Below are positions 41,881 through 49,685 of a stretch of 49,685 nt of DNA, piece after piece. Made by a program: the position numbers and the translations under genes. The notes beneath the pieces were generated by a model. The model saw nothing but the letters and a program-made list of their open reading frames with translations. It made no database searches and had not been told where the DNA came from. The DNA lies in NCBI GenBank assembly GCA_016710095.1, contig JADJLL010000035.1:1-49685 (forward strand). The letters run 5' to 3'. Position 1 is the stretch's first letter. The number at the start of each line of letters is the position of its first letter. Source of the DNA: Candidatus Eiseniibacteriota bacterium. Its GTDB lineage: Bacteria; Eisenbacteria; RBG-16-71-46.

Positions 41881-43325
41881 CGAGTCCCCCGCGGCTTGAC
41901 CGCCAGGTACGGCGACTTCTCGTTCACGAAGATGATCGTGTGCTTGCGCATCTCGTCGAGCACGTTGCGCATGATGCGTTCGCCTTCGCGCTCGTACCAG
42001 TCCTGCTTCACCTGGTCGTAGCCTTCCTCGAACGACAGCCGATGATCGAGCTTCACCTTCATGATGCGCATCACGCGCCAGCCCTGCGCCGTCGAGTCCG
42101 GGCCGAGCACGGCGCCCACGCCGCCCTTGCGGACGCGCTTGAAGAGCGCCGAGTCGGCCTCCTCGTACAGCGTCGTCGCGTACGGCACGCCCGCGCGCGC
42201 CGATTGCGTGGCGAGCGACTCGGCGTGCGCGGCGTTCTGCAGCTGCTCGGCCCACTTCGCGGCCTCGGGCTGCGTCTCGAACGTCATCCGCACGATGTCG
42301 GTGGAGGCCTTGGAGCGGAACCACGTCGGATGCTTGTCGTAGTGCTTGCGCAGCGTGACCGTGTCCATCGCGATCTTGGCGTACACGTTCTTGGTCACGA
42401 AGCGCTGCACGTCGAGGAACTCGGCCTTCTCGGTGAGCTGGCCGGCGTTCATCTTCATGCGATCGTAGCCCCGAGCCTCGGCGCGCGCCCGCAGCTGGGC
42501 GTTGAAGACCACGTTGCCCACGAGGTCCACGACGCCGCCTTCGTCCTCGATGCGCGGGCGGTACATCGGATTGAGGCGCGCGTACTCACGCAGCACGTCG
42601 CCCACGGTGAGCGTGTCGACGTCGCACATGAGCAGCACGCGGCCCGTGTCGGCCGGCGCCATCTCCGGCAGCTTGCCCATGGCCTCGATCTTCTGCATCG
42701 CGTTCATGTCCGGCGACTGCTTGGGCAGCGCCGCGAACGCCGCCGCCATGTGGCGCAGCGACCAGTCGTCGTACTTCGGGTGCATCCGCGCCATGGCCGA
42801 GTCGCGCGCCATGATGCCGAGCGCGCGCATGTCGGGCACCGTGTCGCCGCGGTCCATGTAGCCGGACGCCGCTTCGAACAGCGCCTCGTTCAGGGCGGTG
42901 TTGAGCAGGAGCTTGTCCCGCAGCGCGGCGTATTCGGCGCTGTCGCGGGCGGTCCAGCTGCGGGGGTCGCGCTGGGCCCGGGTCGCCAGAATGGCCTGGT
43001 CGATCAGCACATCGAGGACCTGACGGCGCTCGAGCGGGGTAAGACTGTTCGGGTCGACGCCCAGTTTGCGGCATCCCTTGATCAGTGCGCTCCAGGTCAC
43101 GTCCCGGGCGCCGTAGATCTTGGCCAGGACCGTGTCGGCCATGGGCGGGGTCTTCATGGGCATGCGCATCATGCCGCCGGCCGGGGCCGTGGCGGCAGGG
43201 CGGGGGGCGCCGGGACGGGGCGTGGGCCGGGGGGCCGTGGTGGCGCCCGGGGCCGCGAAAGCCAGCAAAGGCAGCACAACGAGCGCCAGCACGATCAGGG
43301 CGACTCGGTATCGGGACCGATTCAT
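41877..43325 (-). CDS. SurA-like periplasmic chaperone/isomerase
   Basis: 482 residues from ATG at 43323-43325. Signal peptide SRYRVALIVLALVVLPLLAF, a Pro/Ala/Met-rich linker of about 35 residues, then a long helical SurA-N-like region (WSALIKGCRKLGVDPNSLTP, RRQVLDVLIDQAILATRAQR). After an LTVGDVLREYARLNP segment comes a degenerate PPIase-like domain (DIVRMTFETQPEAAKWAEQL ... GGVGAVLGPDSTAQGWRVMR) and a C-terminal helix. It has the SurA plan, but the isomerase core is poorly conserved, so it may act only as a chaperone. It is divergent from the C25 peptidase gene with a shared 154-base promoter region that contains TAGACT on both strands. Confidence 0.78.
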   Translation of the reverse strand: MNRSRYRVALIVLALVVLPLLAFAAPGATTAPRPTPRPGAPRPAATAPAGGMMRMPMKTPPMADTVLAKIYGARDVTWSALIKGCRKLGVDPNSLTPLERRQVLDVLIDQAILATRAQRDPRSWTARDSAEYAALRDKLLLNTALNEALFEAASGYMDRGDTVPDMRALGIMARDSAMARMHPKYDDWSLRHMAAAFAALPKQSPDMNAMQKIEAMGKLPEMAPADTGRVLLMCDVDTLTVGDVLREYARLNPMYRPRIEDEGGVVDLVGNVVFNAQLRARAEARGYDRMKMNAGQLTEKAEFLDVQRFVTKNVYAKIAMDTVTLRKHYDKHPTWFRSKASTDIVRMTFETQPEAAKWAEQLQNAAHAESLATQSARAGVPYATTLYEEADSALFKRVRKGGVGAVLGPDSTAQGWRVMRIMKVKLDHRLSFEEGYDQVKQDWYEREGERIMRNVLDEMRKHTIIFVNEKSPYLAVKPRGTR

Positions 43326-43440
43326 TCCGGGAGATCTCCTCGTCTACTGCCGATGAAAAGCCGCAGCCCATCTTGGGGCGCGGCAGTCTAGCAAAGCGAT
43401 CCGTCCGGCCGCAGCCCGGGACATGGGCTCGCCGTCATCC

Positions 43441-43470
43441 TTGACCCCCACTTGGCGGGATTCCTAGACT
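43441..43470 (+). promoter_or_regulatory. Leaderless promoter of the C25 peptidase gene
   Basis: TTGACC (43441-43446), an 18-base spacer and TAGACT (43465-43470). ATG 43480 begins nine bases after the -10 box, so the transcript should start within about three bases of it; no ribosome binding site exists. A second TAGACT on the minus strand (plus 43385-43390) probably serves the chaperone genes. Confidence 0.6.
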
Positions 43471-43479
43471 CCACCCCAC

Positions 43480-46400
43480 ATGCGCCATTCCTACCGAGTA
43501 CGCGCCCTCGCCGCCGTTCTTCCGCTGCTCGCCCTGTTCGCCCTTCCGGCGTACGCGGCGGGCCTGAGAGTCCTGGCCACCGACCCGCGGGGTTTGACCC
43601 TGCAGGTATCGGCCGGAGACTGGTCACTTTCCGCTCCCAATCTGAAGGGCCGCAGCAAGATCGTCGGCGTGCCCGACGCGCACTCGCTGGCCGACCCCGG
43701 CCACGCGCTCCTGCCCGCGTACTCCGCGATGCTCGCGATCCCCAACGACGCGCGTCCTTCCGTGCGCGTGCTGCAGGCCGACGCGGCCGTCTCGCGCACC
43801 GGCGTGAAGCTGGCCATCGCCGGCCGGCCCGACTTCATCCCTTCGCCCGACGGCGGTGACGCCGAACCGGTGATGCTCGAGATGACACCGCTCGTGGACG
43901 GCGCGTGGCCGTCCGAGCCGGTGCGCCTCGGCACTCCGACTCCGTTCCGTGGCCGCAAGCTCGTCTCGATCGAAGTGCGTCCGTTCCGCTACGACGAGGG
44001 CGCGAGCGCGCTGAGCGTCAACCCGCGCATGATCGTGCGCGTGGACTTCAATCGTCCCGCGGGCGCGCTCGCGCTCGCGAGCGAAGTGTCGCCCGGCACC
44101 GAGGACCGTCACTACGACGACGTGCTCGCCGCGGGTGTACTGAACTTCGAACAGGCGAAGCCGTGGCGCGCCGTGCCGCGCGGCGCGCAGCGCCTGATGG
44201 ACGGGCTCGGCGCGAACGGCCTCGCGCCGTCCGCCGAGACCGAGCCCGAAGTGCGCGTGAAGATCGACAGCACCGCGCTCTACACGCTGCCGTACGAGCA
44301 GCTCGTCGCGAAGGGCTATCCCGCCGGCACGCCGGTCGCGCAGGTCGCCGTGCACCGCCACGAGTACGTCGAGGGCCAGGACACGCCGTACCAGACGATC
44401 GACCTGCCGTGCGAAGTCGAGGACGTGAACGCGAACGGCACGTTCGACGCGGGCGACCGCGTCTGGGTGTACGTGCGCACGTGGGCGCAGCGATCGAACG
44501 CGAGCCAGTACCAGCGCTACTGGGGCGACGCCGAAGTCATCTACGTGACGCGCGCCGCCGCGGGCGGCGCACGCATGGCGAAGCGCGACGGCTGGCGCAA
44601 CGCGACGCTCACGCCGCTCACGAGCTATCCGTTCAAGGAGCACTTCGAGAAGAACTTCTCCGCGTACCTCACGTTCGTGCAGCAGCCGACGGACACGACC
44701 GTGGATCCGTACCAGTGGAACGAGAACCAGCTCTATTACAACCGGCCGGACACGCTGAAGTTCGCGATCGCGGACATCGACACGAGCCGGCAGGTCAACG
44801 CGACGATCCAGTGGGTCGGGCTCAACGCGGGCGGCCACTTCATGTGGGCGGCCGTGAAGAACGGTCTCAACCAGGTCAGTTCGCTCGTGGACTCCGTCTA
44901 CTGGACCAACAAGAGCGCGACCACGGTTTCGCGCAACGTGCGCGGCTCGGCCTTCACGAGCGGCATCAACTCGTTCCGCGAGTGGGGCAAGTCGTTCAAC
45001 TCGCCGCCGGATCCGGTGAACAACAACCTCTGCCGCGCCGGCCTGAACTGGTTCGAGCTCACGTACTGGCGCCGCTTCGCCGCGATCAAGGACTACCTGC
45101 CGTTCTCGAGCGGTGACGCGTCGGGCGAGTTCCAGATCCACGCGACCGGCTTCTTCGGCGACTCGATCCGGCTCTACGACGTGACCAACCCCGAGGCGCC
45201 GCAGCGCATTCTCATCGACCCGGCGCATCTGGTGGTGCAGAACAACTACATGTCGTTCGACTTCCAGGACTCGACGGCGAGCGCGAGCCCGAAGTCGTAC
45301 GTCGCCGCGTACGTGCAGGACCCGGTGGATCCGGCCTACGGACCCAAGGTGCCGCCCGCGGCGAACTTCTCCGCCGTCACGCACCGCAACCTGTACGCGA
45401 ACACCGCGGGCGACTGGCTGCTCGTCGTGCCCGAGGCGTTCCTGCCCGCGATGCAGCCGCTGGTGGACATGCGCACGGCGGCCGGCCTGCGCGTCGTGGT
45501 GGCGCCGCTCGAAGTCGGTGGACGACGAGTTCAACGGCGGACGGCACTCCGCGGCGTCCATCCAGCGCTTCACGCGCTGGGCGTACGACCATTGGCAGTC
45601 CCGCTTCCTCGTGCTGTTCGGCGACGGCAACATGGACCCGATGAACTACCGCCGCTCCTCGGGCCGCGACTGGGTGCCGGTGCTGCCGACGCCCGGCCCG
45701 GTGCCGGTGTCCGAGTGGGAACTCATCCCGAGCGACAATCGCTACGGCTTCCTCACCGGCAACGCCGATCCGATCTACAGCTTCGGCGACGTGATTCCGG
45801 AGATGATGGTCGGACGCATTCCGGTCAACACGCTCGGCGAAGCGGCCGCGGTCGTGAGCAAGCTCGTGAAGTACGAGGACCTCACGACGGACGATCCGTC
45901 GTGGCGCCGCCGCATGGTGCTCTCGAGCGACGACGCGTATTCCGGCGACAGCTTCTTCGGTGGCGGCGGCAGCACGAGCGGCTACTGCTTCCGCTGGCAG
46001 GAGCAGCACTTCGTCGAGCTGAACGCGAAGTGCGCGTCGATCATCCAGCGTGACGCCGGCCTCGCGCAGACCGAAGTCGACCTCTTCAATCTGCGCTGGT
46101 ACCTCGCGGACCAGCCCTACGAAACGCCGACGCCGAGCGACACCTGTCGTCCGGACCGCGCCGCGACCCGCACGTACACGCATGCGACCGTCACGCCGAT
46201 CCTGTTCGACAAGCTCAACGCCGGCGTGTCGTGGTGGAACTATCAGGGCCATGCGAGCGAGTTCGTGCTGGCGCACGAAGACCTGTACGTGAACGACACC
46301 GGGCTCGACGACAAGGGCCGGTTCACGAACACCGACAAGCTGTTCCTGTTCTCCGCGTTCTCCTGCCACGCGAACATGTTCGGGCGGCCCGAGAAGCAGT

Positions 46401-47713
46401 TCGGCGCGCAGGGCCCGGCGCTGGGCGAGGAACTCGTGACGATTCCCAACGTGGGCGCGATCGCCTCGTGGGCGTCGGTCAGCTACGAGGTCGTGCCCCG
46501 CGACGACTCGACGCACGTGAACGTCGAACTCACGCGCTCGATGTTCACCGCGGCACCGCACGACAACATCCTCTCGGAGCGCGGCGCGCGTCTCGTGCTG
46601 GGTGAGGCGATCCAGACGACGTTCCTGCGCTTCATCCCGACCGTCGCGAGCTACGCGTACGAGCGCGGCATCGCCATGAGCTACACGCTGCTCGGCGACC
46701 CGGCGACGCGCATGAGCATCGGCCGGCCGCAGACGATCGTGACCGCGAACGAACTCGGCGTGAACGACAACCAGGTCGTGCGCCTGCACTCGGCGGGCGA
46801 CACGCTGGCGCTCGTCGCGGACGTCGTGTCCGCGGTGCGCGTGGACAGCATCGGGCTCTACCGCCGCTCGCTCGGCGTCGAGACCCCGATTCCCGCGAGC
46901 GCGTACTCGCTTTCGCCCGCGTTCCCCGACACCGTCAACGGCGGCGTCTGGGGCGGCAAGCGCTACCGCCTCGTGTACGGCTCGCACACGCTGCCGCAGA
47001 ACGAGACGTACGTGCTTCGCGCGATCGATCGCGACGGCCTCGTGAGCGACTTCCGCACGGTGTTCTCGTACGACGTGACGCTGCGTGCGGACGGTGTGGC
47101 GCTGCACGACAACGACGCGGTTTCGCCCGTGGCGAACCTCACGCTGCTCGTCCAGAGCCCGAAGCCCTTCGTGCCCGCGACCGACCTCGTCGTGACGATC
47201 AACGGCGTGCAGCAGGCCGTGACCGCCGTCGCGGCTCCCGGCGACGCGTCCGGACGCGAGTGGGTGATCTCGTGGACGCACGCCGAGTACCCGAAGGACG
47301 ACTACACGGTCGTCGTGAGCCTCACGGGCGCGGCCCCGGTGACGAGGCTGTTCCGCGTCACCACCGCCTCCGGCGAGCTGAAGTTCGCCGACCTGCTCGT
47401 GTTCCCGAACCCGTTCGGGGTGGACGGCACGGCGTTCTCGTTCACGCTGCTCGGCTCGCAGCCGGCGGACGTGAAGATCTCCGTGATGACCGTGAGCGGG
47501 AAGATGATCTGGTCGAACGTGGTGCGCGGCGTGGCGCCCGGCTACCATCAGGTGCCCTGGGACGGCAACGACGCCGAAGGTGACGCGCTCGCCAATGGCG
47601 TGTACTTCTACCGGGTCAGCGCGCAGACGCCGGGAGGCGGCCACGTCCAGCAGCTCGGACGACTGGTCAAGCTCCGGCCGGCGCGCCATGTGGACTACAA
47701 CACGACGCCCTGA
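43480..47713 (+). CDS. Gingipain-family (C25) cysteine-peptidase protein with FlgD-like C-terminal domain (one frameshift)
   Basis: About 1410 residues from ATG 43480. Signal peptide (RALAAVLPLLALFALPAYAA), a propeptide-like beta region typical of C25 proteins (DWSLSAPNLKGRSKIVGVPD, VSIEVRPFRYDEGASALSVN), and a middle beta-sandwich. At about 45514 one extra G shifts the frame; removing it gives VVVAPLESVDDEFNGGRHSA, the start of the C25 domain. Catalytic residues can be read: His in WWNYQGHASEF (codon 46250) and Cys in FLFSAFSCHANMF (codon 46364), 38 residues apart. The C-terminus is a FlgD/Por-type Ig domain (LVFPNPFGVDGTAFSFTLLG ... GDALANGVYFYRV). In Bacteroidota this family includes gingipains and the T9SS sortase PorU. 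Here it could process envelope proteins; no T9SS core gene is in the window. Confidence 0.88.
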
Positions 47714-47765
47714 TCGGCCCGGCCGCGGCCGGCTCACGGCGTCCGCTCCGATCGGGGAGGTCGCG

Positions 47766-49685
47766 GTGAAGCAGGCGCTGCGGATGTGCTTCGTGATTCT
47801 CGCGGCGGCGATGCCGGTGTTCCCGGCCGCCGCCGCGGGTGTTCCCGCCGGTAAGGCCGCGCCCATGCGCGCCATCGCGATCGCCGAAGACCAGCGCCGC
47901 TGGTCCGACGGCGAGCTGCGCGGCTACCTGTCGCACGCGCTGCCCGCCGTGCGCGCCCGCGCCGCGCTCGCCGTGGGACGGCTGCAGGACACGACCAGCG
48001 TCGCCGCGCTCGAGCCGCTGCTCGCCGACGCCGCGCCCGCCGTGCGCCGCGAGGCCGCGTTCGCGCTCGGCCAGATCGGGCACCGCTCGGCGCGCGAGGC
48101 GCTCGAACGCGCGCTGGCCGATCGCCGACCCGACAGGTCGTGCTCGCGATCGAGGCGCTCGGCAAGCTGCAGGACAAGGCCGCGACGCCGAAGCTCGCGC
48201 CGCTGCTGTCCTCGCCCTCGCCGCGCGTGCGGGGGGCCGTGGCCGTGGCGTTCTGGCGGCTCGCGGATTCCGCCGCCGTGGCGCCGCTCGTCGAGCACCT
48301 GCCCGAGAGGACCCCGCCGTGCGCTGGCGGATCGTGTACGCGCTCGAGAAGACCGTTTCGCCCGCGCGGCTCGTGCCCGCGGTGATCACGCTGCTCGCCG
48401 ACCCCGACGCGCTCGTGCGCGCGCACGCGGCGCGCACGCTCGGACGGCAGAAGTCGCCGCTCGCCCGCGCCGTGCTGCTCGAGGCGTGCAACGACGACTC
48501 GTCGGGCGTGATCATCAACGCCGTACGCGCGCTCCAGCAGATCGCCGACTCGACCTCGAAGAGCACGCGCTCGGTGCGATCGCCGGGCTGCTCGGCTCGC
48601 GCGACCCGTACGTGAGCGTGACCGCGGCGACCGCGCTCGCCGAGCCGTTCGCGTGGAAGTCCGCGAGTGCTTCGGCGCGCGACGGCGCACTGGCCGCGCT
48701 GCGCGCCGCGACGCGCCACGACGACGCCGCGACACGCGGCGCCGCCGCGCGCGCGCTGCCGATGCGCTTCGGCACCGCCGAGCACGACTGGCGCGGCGGT
48801 CGCGCCGACAGCGCTCCGTGTACGCGCGCACCGGCGCCGGCTCGACGGCTGCGCGCGCCGCCGCGCGCGAACTGGCGCCAGGTGCGCTCGCCGCGGCCCT
48901 CGGGGCCGACCGCGCGTTGCTCGAGCGCATGACCGCGGCCGACCTCGCGGGGCTCGCTCTACGGGCGCGATCACGCCGGCGCTGCTGCCGCTGCTCGCCC
49001 TGCTGCGCGCGGGCGTGAGCGACTCGCCACGTTGTTCGCCGCGTCGTGCGCCGGCGCGCTCGGCGAGTGGGGCGACAGCGCCTCGGTGCCGTTGCTCGCG
49101 GCGGCGTACGCCTCGCGCGGCGCCGACGCCGATCCGGACGCACGCCAGGCGATCTCCGGCGCGCTCGCGCAGCTCGCGGGCAAGGCGTTCGCCGACAGTC
49201 TCGAGCGCGCGCACGCCGCGCCCGCTCCCGCCGCGGCCACGTACGCGGCCGGCTTCGAGGCCGCGCCGCGCGAGCGCCGCGCCGTGCTGCACACGAGCGA
49301 GGGCGACATCGTGTGGGAGTTCTACGGCGCCGACGCGCCGCAGACCGTGCGCAACTTCGTGAAGCTGGCGCGCAAGGGCTACTTCGACGGACTGCGCGTG
49401 CACCGCGTGGTGCCGGACTTCGTGATCCAGGACGGTGACCCGAGCGGCACCGGTTCGGGCGGCCCCGGCTGGACCATTCGCTGCGAGTACAACCAGCGCC
49501 GCTACGACACCGGCATGGTCGGCATGGCGCTCTCGGGCAAGGACACCGGCGGCAGCCAGTGGTTCGTGACGCTCGCGCCGCAGCCGCACCTCGACGGTCG
49601 CTACACGATCTTCGCGCACGTCGTGCGCGGGCAGGACGTGGCCGCGCGCATCACGCAGGGCACGATCGTCCGCAAGGTGGAGATC
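47766..49685 (+). CDS. HEAT-repeat / cyclophilin peptidyl-prolyl isomerase fusion (six frameshifts; 3' end outside window)
   Basis: Starts at GTG 47766 (GGGGAGG five bases upstream) with signal peptide KQALRMCFVILAAAMPVFPA. HEAT repeats follow, for example AVRARAALAVGRLQDTTSVA, AVRREAAFALGQIGHRSARE, LVRAHAARTLGRQKSPLARA and SVTAATALAEPF. The last part is a cyclophilin domain: VLHTSEGDIVWEFYGADAPQ, GYFDGLRVHRVVPDFVIQDG, GGSQWFVTLAPQPHLDGRYT. The frame slips -1 at about 48131, 48306, 48549, 48810, 48958 and 49023; each can be repaired by one extra C. Function: periplasmic protein folding with a HEAT scaffold, inferred from the domains. The protein runs off the window at 49685. Such dense slips suggest assembly error, though decay cannot be excluded. 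Confidence 0.78.

Overview
This window is very G+C-rich bacterial chromosome with dense, mostly plus-strand operons and many ATGA or GTGA start/stop overlaps. It carries only housekeeping and envelope genes; I saw no phage, IS element or CRISPR array. The envelope genes (lipoprotein signal peptidase, SurA-like periplasmic isomerases, lipoproteins, an amidase, MltG) indicate a diderm. Lamin-tail-domain proteins, FlgD-like C-terminal domains and a gingipain-family (C25) protein fit an uncultivated FCB-group lineage such as Candidatus Eisenbacteria. That placement is inference from gene content.

Layout. 1-530: 3' end of pyruvate phosphate dikinase. 737-1301: a DUF4160/DUF2442 pair. 1309-5733: glycosyltransferase, CDP-alcohol phosphatidyltransferase, DUF4388 protein and a frameshifted von Willebrand A protein. 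5761-6321 (-): RibD/DHFR-like reductase. 6498-10296: a three-gene operon of a lamin-tail lipoprotein and two exported barrel-like proteins, followed by a class I aminotransferase and a second lamin-tail protein. 12515-17474: tRNA-Leu, smpB, amidase, GerM-domain protein, murI, rph, rdgB. 17537-19831: hybrid histidine kinase. 19837-21712 (-): pyk with tRNAs His, Arg and Pro. 21911-25192: ssb, tmRNA, katG. 25422-32258: yggS, yggT, yggU, PNP, a histone-H1-like/DksA fusion, lspA, rluD, an anti-sigma kinase, ruvX and mltG. 32548-32868: small membrane protein and tRNA-Val.

The most unusual part is 33.2-38.8 kb. It holds a secreted protein with two dockerin-like calcium-loop repeats and then five tandem paralogs of an unrecognised secreted family. 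Four of these share eight cysteines and end in a near-invariant tail, T-W-G-x-[VI]-K-S-[LS]-Y-R at the extreme C-terminus. The same tail (TWGRLKTLYR) ends the unrelated lamin-tail protein at 11709-12371, so it behaves as a portable module, like a sorting or anchoring signal. Just downstream (38.9-43.3 kb, minus strand) are two SurA-like chaperones flanking an alpha/beta hydrolase. They are divergent from a large C25 cysteine-peptidase protein with a FlgD-like C-terminal domain (43.5-47.7 kb), the family that supplies the T9SS sortase PorU. The window ends in a HEAT-repeat/cyclophilin fusion. A working hypothesis is an envelope export and sorting locus: tagged substrates, periplasmic chaperones and a candidate processing peptidase.

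Thirteen single-base frameshifts interrupt otherwise well-conserved genes (VWA, pyk, katG, parvulin x2, hydrolase, C25, HEAT-cyclophilin x6). They look more like consensus or indel errors in the assembly than biology, and I annotate those genes across the shifts.
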